NCBI GenBank assembly: GCA_035573675.1
Contig: DATMAB010000027.1
Location: 310,001-374,000 of the forward strand
Source of the DNA: Terriglobales bacterium
GTDB taxonomy: Bacteria > Acidobacteriota > Terriglobia > Terriglobales > Acidobacteriaceae
Reading direction: 5' to 3'
DNA: 64,000 nt
The notes beneath the pieces are model-generated. The model was not told where the DNA came from and did not search any database. It worked only from the letters and a program-made list of their open reading frames with translations. A program made the translations under genes and the position numbers. The number at the start of each line of letters is the position of its first letter. Positions within the stretch are counted from its first letter, which is position 1. Of this stretch, positions 8,979 through 18,158 are shown piece by piece.

Positions 8979-9974
8979 CTAGTGCCTCTTCGCCACGATG
9001 TACGACAGCACCCTGTCAAACTCCGCCAGCGACCGGTAGGTAATGACGATCTTCCCTCGCCCGTTGCGGTCTTTGATCTGCACCCGCGCGCCCAGCATGC
9101 GCGTCAATTCCTGCTCCGCCGCGCGCACGTTCGGGTCGACGTACTTCTGCGGACGCACGGCCGCCGCCTGTCCTTCGATCGGGTTCATCAGGTCGAACAC
9201 CACGTCCTCGAGCTGCCGCACCGAAAGCGCGTCTTTCACGATCTTGGCGCCCACTTTCTTGATCTGTTCGGTGTCGGTCAGCATCATCAGCACCTTGGCG
9301 TGGCCGAAGCTGATGGGCCCGTTCTCGATGTTCATTTGCACTTCGAACGGTAATTTCAGTAACCGCAGAAAATTGGCGATGGTGGAACGCTCCACCCCCG
9401 TCTTGCGCGCCATCTCCTCCTGCGTCAGCCCGAACTCCCGCGAGAGCTTCTCGAACGCCCGCGCCTGCTCCATTGGGTTCAGGTCCTCGCGCTGCAGGTT
9501 CTCGATGATGGTCATCTCCGCTGCCTGCTCGTTCGAGACCTGGCGCACGATGGCCGGCACCGTCGTCTTCCCCGCTCGCTGCGAAGCCAGCCACCGCCGT
9601 TCGCCGGCAATCAGCTCGTAGCGCCCGCCCGCCGTCGGCCGCACCAGCACCGGCTGCACCACGCCCGTCGCGCGGATCGACGCCGCCAGCTCCGCCAGCG
9701 TCTGCTCCGGCATCTTGTGCCGCGTCTGGTACGGGCTGCGGTCGATTTGGTCCACCGGGATCTCGACTACGCCCGGTCCCCCGCCCGCCTCACGCTCCAA
9801 CACTGCTGCCGCGGTTGCCGCCGCCGCGGACGAAGACGAGCCCGTCGCCGCTGTCAACGCTGCTGTGGGCGCTGCCGCCGTAGCGTCCGCCCTTGACGTC
9901 CCGCCTCCCGCCGGCTTCGACGGCAGCAGCGCATCCAACCCACGCCCCAAGGCCTTCCGCTTGTCCATCGTCAT
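8979..9974 (-). CDS. parB: chromosome partitioning protein ParB
   Basis: ParB binds parS and spreads/clamps on DNA with CTP. Visible parts: RKALGRGLDALLP N-terminal motif, an Ala/Thr/Ser-rich linker, IPVDQIDRSPYQTR, the CTP-binding region (GVVQPVLVRPT, GERRW), ENLQREDLNPMEQARAF, and the parS-reading helix-turn-helix (LTQEEMARKTGVERSTIANFLRLLKLP), then a C-terminal dimerisation domain. 331 residues is usual. The ATG at 9974 has an AGGAGG 8 nt upstream. It lies downstream of parA, but the pair is separated by ~200 bp of repeats. Confidence 0.96.
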   Translation of the reverse strand: MTMDKRKALGRGLDALLPSKPAGGGTSRADATAAAPTAALTAATGSSSSAAAATAAAVLEREAGGGPGVVEIPVDQIDRSPYQTRHKMPEQTLAELAASIRATGVVQPVLVRPTAGGRYELIAGERRWLASQRAGKTTVPAIVRQVSNEQAAEMTIIENLQREDLNPMEQARAFEKLSREFGLTQEEMARKTGVERSTIANFLRLLKLPFEVQMNIENGPISFGHAKVLMMLTDTEQIKKVGAKIVKDALSVRQLEDVVFDLMNPIEGQAAAVRPQKYVDPNVRAAEQELTRMLGARVQIKDRNGRGKIVITYRSLAEFDRVLSYIVAKRH

Positions 9975-10008
9975 GCACTTTGCCTCCTAATGTTTCCTCT
10001 CTTCAGAA

Positions 10009-10117
10009 GCTGTCATCCCGGGCGAGGGAGGGCTCCCGCGCGCTTACGCCACGGTCGCACCGCGCATCAGCGCGGTGCGGCTGTCGTGCGCGGGAAACCC
10101 GAGCCGAGGGACCTCGG
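10009..10117. repeat. palindromic intergenic repeat, GAGGGAGGGCTCCC family, copy 3 (expanded core)
   Basis: The flanks match copies at 1937 and 3299 (GTCATCCCGGGCGAGG at the left, GGAAACCCGAGCCGAGGGAC at the right). The inverted core is longer and includes a second palindrome built on CGCACCGCGCATCAGCGCGG, so the core varies between copies. Confidence 0.8.
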
Positions 10118-10141
10118 GTTTTGCTTTTCACTTCGCACCAG

Positions 10142-10201
10142 GGCCGACTTCAGTCGTGCCGAAAACGCCGCCACCGCAAGCTATGGGGCTTCAGCCCCTG
10201 A
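10142..10201. repeat. palindromic repeat overlapping the 3' end of parA
   Basis: GGCCGACTTCAGTCGTGCC is followed by GGGGCTTCAGCCCC, the same two-module order as at 3387. The right module overlaps the last parA codons and its TAG stop, so ParA's C-terminal residues GAEAP are repeat-encoded. Confidence 0.8.
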
Positions 10202-11026
10202 GGTCACCTGCTCCGGTTCGCTCAGCGCCTCTGCCGCCGCTTCGCTCGCGCAAACTTCCCGCTTCCTCCCGCGCTCGATCAGTTCCTTCGCCAGCCGCAG
10301 GTAGCTTTCCGCTCCACGTGACTTTACATCATAAAGTAAGGCCGGCTGCCCGTGGCTCGGCGCTTCCGCCAGCCGCACGTTGCGCGGGATGGTGGCCGCG
10401 CACAGCTTCTCCCCGAAGAACGCGCGCAGCTCCGCCGCCACCTGCTGCGCCAGGTTGGTGCGCTCATCGAACATGGTCAGCAGCACGCCCTCGATCTCCA
10501 GGCGCGGGTTCAGCGTCTCGCGCACGCGCTCCATGGTGTTCAGCAGTTCCGTGACGCCCTCGAGCGCGAAGTACTCCGCCTGCATCGGAATGAGCACCGA
10601 GTCCGCCGCCACCAGCGCGTTCAGCGTCAGCAGATCCAGCGCCGGCGGGCAATCGATCACCGTGAAGGCGAAGCGTTCGCGCAGCGGTGCGAGCGCCTGC
10701 CGTAAGCGATACTCGCGCTGCTCCGCGCTCACCAGCTCCAGGTTGGCGCCGATCAGGTTGCGGTGCGCGGAGATCAGTGTGAGGCCTTCAAGCGCTGTGG
10801 GCTGCAGCGCGTCCTCAGCCGGTGCCGCCGCCATGATCAAGTCGTAGGTGCTGATTCGTTCCGGGTCGCGGGTAAAGCCCAAGCCGCTGGTGGTGTTGGA
10901 CTGGGGATCGCAGTCCACCAGCAGCGTCGCTACTTCCGCCGCCGCAAAGGACGCGGCTAAGTTGATGGCAGTCGTGGTCTTGCCCACGCCGCCCTTCTGA
11001 TTGGCAACCGCGATAACGCGTCCCAT
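10181..11026 (-). CDS. parA: chromosome partitioning ATPase ParA/Soj
   Basis: ParA-type Walker ATPase of 281 residues that forms DNA-bound gradients guiding ParB-parS. MGRVIAVANQKGGVGKTTTAINLAA contains the deviant Walker A motif; LLVDCDPQSNTTSGLG is the A' motif; FTVIDCPPALDLLTLNAL is Walker B. The ~35-residue C-terminal tail (RKREVCASEAAAEALSE onward) is likely disordered and ends inside a palindromic repeat. Its divergent upstream gap to rsmG contains two parS-like sites. Confidence 0.96.
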   Translation of the reverse strand: MGRVIAVANQKGGVGKTTTAINLAASFAAAEVATLLVDCDPQSNTTSGLGFTRDPERISTYDLIMAAAPAEDALQPTALEGLTLISAHRNLIGANLELVSAEQREYRLRQALAPLRERFAFTVIDCPPALDLLTLNALVAADSVLIPMQAEYFALEGVTELLNTMERVRETLNPRLEIEGVLLTMFDERTNLAQQVAAELRAFFGEKLCAATIPRNVRLAEAPSHGQPALLYDVKSRGAESYLRLAKELIERGRKREVCASEAAAEALSEPEQVTSGAEAP

Positions 11027-11145
11027 CAGGTCGTTTGGAGAATCGCTGACCCCAGCCTACCCTACGGTTTCGCACCGCGCAATGCCCCAGATTTGTGCAA
11101 CCATAAAGGGCGGGGCCTGGGTAGCCCTTGGCACCCCAACGAGAT

Positions 11146-11161
11146 TGTTCCACGTGGAACA
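11146..11161. promoter_or_regulatory. parS site 1
   Basis: TGTTCCACGTGGAACA is a perfect 16-bp palindrome matching the bacterial parS consensus (TGTTNCACGTGNAACA), 120 bp upstream of parA. It is the expected ParB loading site. Confidence 0.93.
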
Positions 11162-11207
11162 ATTTCGGCTTCGTGGTGACTGCTTCGGCTATTGACTGTA
11201 GAACGTT

Positions 11208-11223
11208 TGTTCCACGTGGAGCA
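11208..11223. promoter_or_regulatory. parS site 2 (one mismatch in palindrome)
   Basis: TGTTCCACGTGGAGCA differs from site 1 by a single base near the right end. Centre-to-centre spacing from site 1 is 62 bp. Confidence 0.85.
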
Positions 11224-11539
11224 ATTGCCCATGGTCCCTAGATGGATGCAAGTAGTTGTACTAACTACCTTGGTTATCCTACCACTATCATGTTACTTTT
11301 ATCGGCTTTAGTTAGTAATGTATATAGGTTATGCCGTACCAAATGTAGCCATTGTCCCACAGGTTAGGGATTAGGTTCCTGGCCCGAACAGCTAAGGCCA
11401 AAGGACAGCCACTTGTTGTTAACCAGGTAGGTACAAGCTCCACTTTTGTGCCCAAGGGGACTCGCAAGCGGTTGAATCGGGCTGGGTATTCACTGAAAAC
11501 GACGCATCTTTTTCCACTCATGCTCGGAGTGATTCGTAA

Positions 11540-12160
11540 CTAGCTGGGTGCGCTCGCGACCACTAAAACGCGGCTGGCGGATTGAGGAAGCGCGATGGGA
11601 GGCGACCAGGGAAGGGCGGGAAGAAGGCGGGCGGCCCTGGGGAACTGGCCGGCACCGATTAATAGAGCCAGGCGGCCACCGGGCGAGACCAGGCGGGCGG
11701 CAACGGGGAGGATGCGCTCGAACTTTTCGACGGCGCGCAGCGTCACCAGATCGGCGCGGGCGGGGAAGTCCTGAGCGCGGCCGTGGAAGACGGTCGCATC
11801 GACGAGGCCGAGCGCGCGGATGACCTCGCGCAGGAAGGCGGACTTGCGCGCGTGCGACTCGATGAGGGTGAGGCGGAGGGCGGGGGCGTAGATCTTCAAG
11901 GGCAGGCCCGGAAATCCTGCGCCTGAGCCGACATCGATGGCTGTCGATGTATCAGCGGGCGTGAGCAGGTGGCGGGCGGCGAACAACGATTCGCCGAAGT
12001 GCCGGGTGACAATCTGCTCGGGGTCGCGTACCGCGGTGAGATTCACGCGCTGATTCCACCGTAACAATACATCGATGTAGGTCGATATGCCTTGGAGTTG
12101 CGCCGGGGCCAGTGCCTGGATGAAGGGGGAGAGCAGAGCAGAGATGTGGGCGGTGTGCAC
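11540..12160 (-). CDS. rsmG: 16S rRNA (guanine-527-N7)-methyltransferase
   Basis: The product methylates N7 of 16S rRNA G527 using SAM. Family motifs: [25 protein letters not shown], the SAM-binding loop [38 protein letters not shown] and [13 protein letters not shown]. The GTG at 12158-12160 ([10 protein letters not shown]) gives 206 residues, the family length. The open frame runs ~80 codons further upstream, but that part is Arg/Pro-rich and overlaps a CACAAAGGACACCAAGG repeat and an opposite kinase fragment. The rsmG-parA-parB order is typical near replication origins, although mnmG lies 7.6 kb away. Confidence 0.93.
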   Translation of the reverse strand: MHTAHISALLSPFIQALAPAQLQGISTYIDVLLRWNQRVNLTAVRDPEQIVTRHFGESLFAARHLLTPADTSTAIDVGSGAGFPGLPLKIYAPALRLTLIESHARKSAFLREVIRALGLVDATVFHGRAQDFPARADLVTLRAVEKFERILPVAARLVSPGGRLALLIGAGQFPRAARLLPALPWSPPIALPQSASRVLVVASAPS

Positions 12161-12246
12161 GGCGCGAAGATTTAACCACAAAGGACACCAAGGACCACGA
12201 AGGCGAAAAGGGACGCGATAATGCGCCGCCATCGGGGGCGGGGCGC

Positions 12247-12575
12247 GTGGTCGGCAGGACCATCTTGCACTATCGCATCGTGGAAAAGCTGGGCGGCGGC
12301 GGGATGGGTGTGGTCTACAAGGCCGAGGACACGCGGCTGGGCCGTCCGGTGGCGCTGAAGTTCCTTCCCCAAGAACTTTCCCGCGATGCGCAGGCATTAG
12401 CGCGCTTCGAGCGGAAAGCGCGAGCGGCCTCGGCGCTGAATCATCCCGGCATCTGCACCATCCACGACATCGGCGAGGAGCAGGGCGAGCACTTCATCGT
12501 GATGGAGTACATGGAGGGCTTGACCCTGAAGCATGTGATCGGGGGCGGCCGATGGAGACGGAAACGCTAGAGCGG
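12247..12575 (+). pseudogene. truncated Ser/Thr kinase fragment (N-lobe only)
   Basis: From the GTG at 12247 the frame encodes a kinase N-lobe almost identical in style to the gene at 5957: [40 protein letters not shown]-like text and [16 protein letters not shown] one-base expansion in GGGGGCGG near 12540 shifts the frame into a stop at 12568. The shifted frame continues RPMETETLE for a few codons, and kinase similarity then ends at ~12573, exactly where repeat copy B begins. No C-lobe (HRD, DFG) is found downstream. It is a dead remnant of a paralogous kinase. Confidence 0.85.
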
Positions 12576-12732
12576 CGTTGTGCGCCCTCCTTCCGCCTGC
12601 GTCCGCCGGGGGCGGACTCCGGCTCGGTCGGGCGCGGGATTGTTAAGAGCCTACCCAGGGTTCCGAGCGCGCGGTCGTTGCGCTTCCTTGCGCTCTCCAC
12701 CCTGGGCTACAAATTTGCCGCCCCTGCGGGGC
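12573..12732 (-). repeat. multi-hairpin dispersed repeat, copy B
   Basis: Read on the minus strand it has GCCCC/GGGGC (12720-12732), the AAATTTGTAG spacer, CCCAGGGT/ACCCTGGG arms (12699-12706 with 12654-12661), then GCGCCCGACCG and GCGGAAGGAGGGCGCA. It aligns along its length with copy A. Its right end on this strand coincides with loss of kinase homology. Confidence 0.85.
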
Positions 12733-13083
12733 TGCGGCCGGGGAACATCGGACCGCACGTCAGCGCTCCGGAAACACGGGAGCGACGAGGGGCGGGTTTC
12801 CCCACGTCTGCGCCGAAAGCGTGGCGCAGGCATGGGGCACCAAGGCGGCGAGCACGTCGAAGGCCAGCGGCTAAAGCCAGCTGCTCTGTTGCACAGCCTG
12901 TCGGCACGGCTGAAGCCGTGCCCTGATACGAATCGACTTCGTCTCCTACGCCTGCGTCGAAACGGCGTGGCGCAGACCTGGGGCACAAAGGCTTGTTTCT
13001 GCTTGAGAGGACGTGGCGAGAAGGCTCTCCCGTCCTGTGGCTCCAAAAAACGGAAGCGACAAGGGTAGGGCAGCCGGCTTTGG

Positions 13084-13147
13084 TGAAATGTGAACGATGA
13101 ACTTGTGAACTACGAACTGCGCACTACGAACTGTGAACCGCGAGCCG
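13084..13147. repeat. degenerate heptamer array
   Basis: About nine consecutive 7-nt units of the form YGAACTR (TGAACTA, CGAACTG, CGCACTA, TGAACCG), ending 28 nt before the next start codon. Confidence 0.85.
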
Positions 13148-13175
13148 TACGGCTCAACTATAATGCGCGGCACGG

Positions 13176-15899
13176 ATGGCGCTGCCTTCGGGTACCAAGC
13201 TAGGACCGTACGAGATTGTGGAGCCCATCGGGGCGGGCGGGATGGGCGAGGTGTATCGCGCGCGCGACACGCGGCTGGAGCGCACGGTCGCAATCAAGGT
13301 CCTGCCTTCTCATCTTTCCTCGGATCCGGAGCGCAAGCAGCGATTCGAGCGTGAAGCCAGGGCCATTTCATCTCTCCAGCATCCGCACATCTGCACGTTG
13401 CACGACGTAGGCTCACAGGACGGCATCGACTTCCTGGTGATGGAGCACCTGGAAGGTGAGACCCTGGCCGAGCGCCTGAAGAAAGGGGCGCTGGCGACCG
13501 AGCAGGTGCTGAAGATCGGGATGGAAGTGGCGGATGCGCTGGACAAGGCGCACCGGAAGGGCGTGGTGCACCGCGATCTGAAGCCGGGAAACATCATGCT
13601 GACGAAGTCGGGAGCGAAGCTGCTGGATTTCGGGTTGGCGAAAGGAACGGCGGCGGTGGGGTCGGGCACGCTCGCGACGGCCATCACGGCGCCCACTCCG
13701 GTGAGCCCGGCGAGTCCCGCCACTCCACTGACCCAGCATGGAACGGTGGTGGGCACCTTTCAGTACATGTCGCCGGAGCAGGTCGAAGGGAAGGAAGCGG
13801 ACGCGCGCACGGACATCTTCGCCCTGGGCGCGGTGCTGTACGAGATGGCGACGGGAAAGCGCGCGTTCGAAGGCAAGAGCCAGTTGAGCGTGGCCAGCGC
13901 AATCCTGGAGAAGGATCCGGAACCGATCACCCGGGTGCAGCCGCTGGCTCCGGCGGCGCTGGAGCACGTGGTGAGGACGTGCCTGGCGAAAGACCCGGAG
14001 GAGCGCTGGCAGAGCGCAGCGGATGTGAAGCGGGAGCTGCGGTGGATTGCGGAAGGGGGCTCGACAGCGGCGGCTGCGGCGATGGCCGCTCCCCAGCGCA
14101 AGGCGCGGGAGCGGCTGGGGTGGGGGGTGGCGGCAGCGATGGCGCTGGTGGCGGTCGCGCTGAGCGCAGGCTACCGGTGGGGAGGCAGCGCGCCGGCACC
14201 GGAAGTGGCCAAGCGCTTCGCGGTGACGTTGCCGGCTTCCACGGTGTTGTTCACCGGCTTGACGAATGCGATCGCGGTCTCACCTGACGGCCGGTATTTC
14301 GTCTATCGCGCCGCGCAGAGCACCGGAGGCTGGCAGTTGTTCCTGCACTCGGTGAGCGAACTGGAAGCCAAACCGATCCCGGGCAGTGAGGATGCGCTGA
14401 ATCCGTTCTTTTCGCCGGACGGGAAGTGGGTGGCATTCTTCGCCGGCGGGAAGCTGAAAAAAGCAGCGCTCTCGGGCGGTGCGCCGCTGATCATCAGCGA
14501 TGCGCCGGAGGGGCGTGGGGCGAGCTGGGGGCCGGACGACACGATCGTGTTCGGGCTTCCGGGCAACAACGGCCTGCGGCGCGTTTCGGCGAAGGGGGGA
14601 AAGGCCGAGGAACTGACGCGTCTGGATGCCAGCCAGAGGGAGGTGAGCCATCGCTGGCCGGAGTTCCTGCCGGGAGGAAAGGAAGTGGTGTTCGCGATCC
14701 AGGGCCTCTCGGCGAACTGGGAGGATGCGCGCATCGCCGTGCTCTCCCTGGAGACGGGAAGGTGGCGCACGCTGTTGGAGGGTGGGTCCAATCCCCATTA
14801 CTCGCCGACCGGTCATCTGGTCTATGCGCGCGCCGGGATGCTGATGGCGGTGCCGTTCGACGTGAAGCGGCTGGAAGTTACCGGTTCCCCCGTGCCGGTG
14901 CTGGAGGAAGTGTTCATGAACCGGACGGCGGGAAACGCCGAGGCGGCGTTCTCACCGGAGGGGACGCTGCTGTACGTGGCCGGCCGGGGCACGGAAGAAC
15001 CGCGCGAGCTGGTATGGGTGGATCGCAAGGGAACGACGCAGGCGACAGGACTGGCGTCGGCAGCCTTCGAACAGCCCATGCTTTCGCCGGACGGAAAGAA
15101 GGTGGCGGTGCACATGCTGCCTCCCAGCGACGACATCTGGGTGTACGACCTGGAGCGGGGCACGCTGACACGGCTGACCTTCCAGGCAGGCGAAGACGAG
15201 TCGCCGGCATGGTCGGCGGACGGCAAACATGTGACCTACAGTTCCACAATCAGCGACGCTCCACGCGCCATCCTGTGGAAGAACGCGGACGGAAGCGGGA
15301 CGGAGGAAACGCTGGCCAGCACCGGGCTTCATATCCATCTAGGCACGGTGTCGCGCGATGGCAAGTGGCTGGCGTATACCAATTACGAGTCGGAGACGCG
15401 GGGCGATCTATGGCTGCTGCCGCTCGACGGAGAACGCAAGCCGCAGCCGTTCCTGCAGACGCCCTTCAACGAGCGCGATCCGAAGATCTCACCCGATGGG
15501 CAATGGATCGCCTACACCTCGGATGAGACCGGCCGGGACGAAGTCTACGTGCAGGCGCTAGGGGGCGCGGGAGGGAAGTACCAGGTGTCGTCGGCCGGCG
15601 GCTTCGGGGGGTTGTGGGCACGTAACGGGCGGGAGCTGTTCTACCGCAACGACAACTAGGTGATGGCGGTGGCGGTGACAACGAAGTCGGGCTTCAGCGC
15701 CTCGCCGCCGCGACTGCTGTTCGAAGGATCCTATGACGTGCACCCGCGCCGCGAAGGCGTGTGGGACATCTCTGCGGATGGACAGCGGTTCCTGATGGTG
15801 CGGCCCATGTTCAATCAGGGGCCGCCCATCCAGCTCCGCGTGGTGCTGAACTTCTTCAGCGAATTGCGGCGCCGGACGGAAGCGGGCGGAGCGAAGTAG
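13176..15899 (+). CDS. membrane Ser/Thr protein kinase with PD40/TolB-like propeller, interrupted by in-frame TAG
   Basis: Residues ~1-280 are a PknB-type kinase: [28 protein letters not shown] at 132, DFGLAK at 151, MSPEQ. A transmembrane helix lies at ~313-333. The rest is a beta-propeller of WD40-like/PD40 repeats ([10 protein letters not shown]-, [11 protein letters not shown]-, [10 protein letters not shown]-type units). The frame hits TAG at 15657-15659 after ELFYRNDN, then continues in the same frame for 79 more residues ([23 protein letters not shown]) to 15899. Those residues are the expected final propeller blade. CAG-to-TAG would explain it. The product to 15659 is 827 residues, about 907 if read through. 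Kinase activity could survive, but the propeller would not close. Confidence 0.85.
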
Positions 15900-15971
15900 A
15901 TTTGGCCTGCTTCACGCCGGCCGTTCTCAAAGTTTCGTAAGCGGCTTTCTGATTGCCGTACAGGGGGTTCC

Positions 15972-16193
15972 ATGGGTCGCATCCAGGCAATTGCCAAGTT
16001 CACGTATCAGTGGGGAATGGTGGTGGGCGTGGTGGCCGTGATTTACCGGCTGGTCTCGATCAGCCCGGTGGGGGAGAGCATCGCGAGGAGCACGACCATC
16101 GAGCCGCGGAACGCGCTGCAACTCAGCGTGCTGTTACTGCTGATGTCAATCGCCAGCGCGATGTACGCCGGCGGGGCGGCGAAGACGGGATAG
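15972..16193 (+). CDS. small hypothetical membrane protein (two TM helices)
   Basis: The 73-residue product has two hydrophobic segments (MVVGVVAVIYRLV and LQLSVLLLLMSIASAMYAG) separated by a polar loop (GESIARSTTIEPRN). An AGGGGG lies upstream of the ATG. Coding potential is plausible and it is not a shadow of another gene, but I do not recognise a family. It follows the kinase by 72 nt and could be co-transcribed. Confidence 0.55.
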   Translation: MGRIQAIAKFTYQWGMVVGVVAVIYRLVSISPVGESIARSTTIEPRNALQLSVLLLLMSIASAMYAGGAAKTG

Positions 16194-17061
16194 GAACAGA
16201 CCCGATTAACCCACGGAGGCCACAGAGGACTGCGGACTGTGATGGAAAGCCAACCTTAGCGGTCCCTGCGGCCAACAGAAGGCGCAAGACTGCGGCCTTC
16301 TGCGAGCCGGAGCAGTAGTCGGGTGTGCCGCCCCTTGCGGGGCTCGACATTCTCTCCTTTCCTCACCCAGCGCTGACGAGTGTGCGTGAGAAGTGGTGTG
16401 CCGCCCCCTGCGGTGTTTGTGTCGTAGCCGTTCTGTCGCCCCTCTGGGGCTCGGGTTGTCCCCACTCCCGCCCACGGCTTACGCCGTGGGCTACAAATCT
16501 TGCGCCGCTTCGCGGCTAAGAATGTCCTGTTCGTTCCACACTTGAAAGCCGCCTCCAGGTACGACACAAATACCTACGGGGCTCGTTCATCTTCCACTTT
16601 CTACCCAGCACTTCCGCGCCGGGCTAACGAATGCCGCCCCCCTCGACTTCGCTCGGGGCAGGCTTCGCGGGCTGGAAGATGAAAGCTTTGGGCCACCTCG
16701 AAACCCCGAAGGCAGTTCTCACGCACACTCTGACGCGCCGGGCTCACCCAAAGGCCGCCCTGCGGGCTGAAGCTGTGCGGCTCCACGAATCCGATCGTGG
16801 TCGCGACACAGAATAGCTCGTGTTGACGCCACGTCCTTGTTCTCCCACCCTATTGCTCCCACAGCGGGAGCAACAAGGGTGGGCAACCGCAGAGAGGGGA
16901 GACTAGAGGCGGTGGAAGCGTGGCCCACGTCAGCGCCGAAGAGCGCGGCGCGAACGTGGGCACCATCGGCGGTGTTCCTCCGAAAATCAGCGGGGCACCA
17001 AGGAACGGAAGGAACCAGTAAGGCCCAGGGCTCGCGCTCGGGGCGGTTACAATGAACGGCC
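16194..17061. other. long repeat-rich intergenic region
   Basis: About 870 bp with no supported gene. It contains GCCGCCCCTTGCGGGGC-type hairpins near 16324 and 16403, multi-hairpin repeat copy C (16471-16516), a CTCCCAC/GTGGGAG inverted pair around 16848-16882, and a CCCACGTCAGCGCC/GGCGCGAACGTGGG hairpin (16921-16964). Confidence 0.7.
16471..16516 (-). repeat. multi-hairpin dispersed repeat, copy C (short form)
   Basis: On the minus strand: hairpin GCCGCGAAGCGGC (16504-16516), spacer GCAAGATTTGTAG, hairpin CCCACGGCGTAAGCCGTGGG (16471-16490). The same hairpin-spacer-hairpin order as copies A, B, D and E, with different arm sequences but matched pairing. Confidence 0.8.
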
Positions 17062-17829
17062 GTGAAGATGGCGATCACGCGGGCGGTGAGCCGGGCGATC
17101 GGGCGGTGCGAGCTGACGCACCTGGAGCGCAAGCCCATCGATGCGCAGCGGGCGACGGAGCAGCATGAGCAGTACGAGGCCTGCCTGCGCGGGTTGGGCT
17201 GCGAAGTACAGAGCCTGCCCGAAGAACCCGAGCTGGCGGACTCAGTGTTCGTCGAGGACGCGGCGGTGGTCCTGGATGAAGTGGCGGTGGTGACGCGGCC
17301 GGGGGCGGAGTCGCGGCGGGCGGAGACGGCGAGTGTGGCGCGGGCGCTGGAGCCGTATCGCGAGCTGGTGCGTATTGAAGCGCCGGGCACCCTGGATGGC
17401 GGCGATGTGCTGCAGTCGGGCCGCACGCTCTACGTGGGGCGCACGGCACGGACCAACGACGCGGGCATTCAGCAACTGGCCAAACTGGTGGAACCGCGGG
17501 GATACAAAGTCGTGCCGGTCGAAGTGCGCGGCTGCCTGCACCTGAAGACGGCGGTGACCCAGGTCGGGGAGAATATGCTGCTGGTCAATCCGCAGATGGT
17601 GGAGACGGGAGCGTTCGGGGGCGCGGAGTTTGTCGAGGTGGATGAGTCGGAGCCCACCGCAGGGAACGCGCTGCTGATCGATGGTACGGTGGTCTATCCG
17701 GCGGCGTACGAGAAGACGTTGCGGCGGCTGGAGCAGCAGGGGATCAAGGTCGCGGCGGTGGACGTTTCCGAGTTGCTGAAGGCGGAAGCCGGTGTGACCT
17801 GCTGCAGCCTGGTGTTTGAAAAGCATTAA
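17062..17829 (+). CDS. dimethylargininase / amidinotransferase-superfamily hydrolase (DDAH-like)
   Basis: The 255-residue protein belongs to the guanidino-group-modifying superfamily. DSVFVEDAAVVLDE carries substrate-binding acidic residues, GTLDGGDVLQSG is the conserved GGDV segment, GCLHLKTAVTQVG holds the catalytic His, and VTCCSLVFE near the C-terminus holds the nucleophilic Cys. It would hydrolyse N-omega-methylated arginine to citrulline. Arginine deiminase is less likely given the short length. GTG at 17062 or ATG at 17068 can start it. Confidence 0.87.
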   Translation: MKMAITRAVSRAIGRCELTHLERKPIDAQRATEQHEQYEACLRGLGCEVQSLPEEPELADSVFVEDAAVVLDEVAVVTRPGAESRRAETASVARALEPYRELVRIEAPGTLDGGDVLQSGRTLYVGRTARTNDAGIQQLAKLVEPRGYKVVPVEVRGCLHLKTAVTQVGENMLLVNPQMVETGAFGGAEFVEVDESEPTAGNALLIDGTVVYPAAYEKTLRRLEQQGIKVAAVDVSELLKAEAGVTCCSLVFEKH

Positions 17830-18158
17830 CCACAGAGGGGACAGAGGGACACGGAGCCAGGCGGCAGGAGGCAGGAAAGGCGAACGGTGAACTGCGAACC
17901 ACGAACTGCGATGGCGTCGTGCCTACGGCACTGTGCCCTCGATGGGATTCGCTACCCAGCGCTGCTGGGCTACGATACGTCGTCCTCCTGCAGCGGACTT
18001 ATGCCGAGTGGCATGTGCTGCGGATTCTTGGATGGTTGAGTCATCGCCGAAGCTTGGCAGCAGAGATTGTGGCAGAACTGAGTCCCCTAATTTGAATAGG
18101 TGATTGCAGTAGGGGTCCCGCGCTTCGCTCGGGACTGAGAGTTGCAGGAAGGGAATCA
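17830..18158. other. intergenic region with repeats
   Basis: It holds ACCACAGAGGGGACAGAGGG text, a heptamer array of CGAACTG/CGAACCA units (17881-17914), a CCCAGCGCTGCTGGG hairpin near 17956, and GGGGTCCCGCGCTTCGCTCGGGA near 18111. The last resembles part of the repeat inserted in tgt. No gene seen. Confidence 0.6.

Larger units (their letters stand above)
11027..11539. other. parS-containing intergenic region between parA and rsmG, partly unexplained
   Basis: Two parS-like palindromes occupy 11146-11223. The rest (about 11230-11530) is visibly more AT-rich than its neighbours and contains no repeat family I recognise. Short open frames of 63-69 codons on both strands show no family resemblance. 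I looked for DnaA boxes (TTATCCACA) and found no convincing cluster. It could be an origin-associated segment or a noncoding RNA. Confidence 0.5.
12571..13175. other. repeat-rich intergenic region downstream of the kinase fragment
   Basis: No intact gene. It holds multi-hairpin repeat copy B (12573-12732), a GTCTGCGCC/GGCGCAGG hairpin (12799-12841), the palindrome GGCACGGCTGAAGCCGTGCC (12903-12922), a second GGCGCAGACC copy (12947-12986) and a TGAACTA/CGAACTG heptamer array (13084-13147). Confidence 0.7.

Noticed and set aside
11027-11539. Definite oriC call
   Set aside because: parS and rsmG-parA-parB suggest proximity, but I found no convincing DnaA-box cluster and mnmG is separated.
11312-11543. 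Two short overlapping frames (63-69 codons) in the parA-rsmG gap as genes
   Set aside because: No ribosome-binding site of note, no family resemblance, and both strands open over the same stretch.
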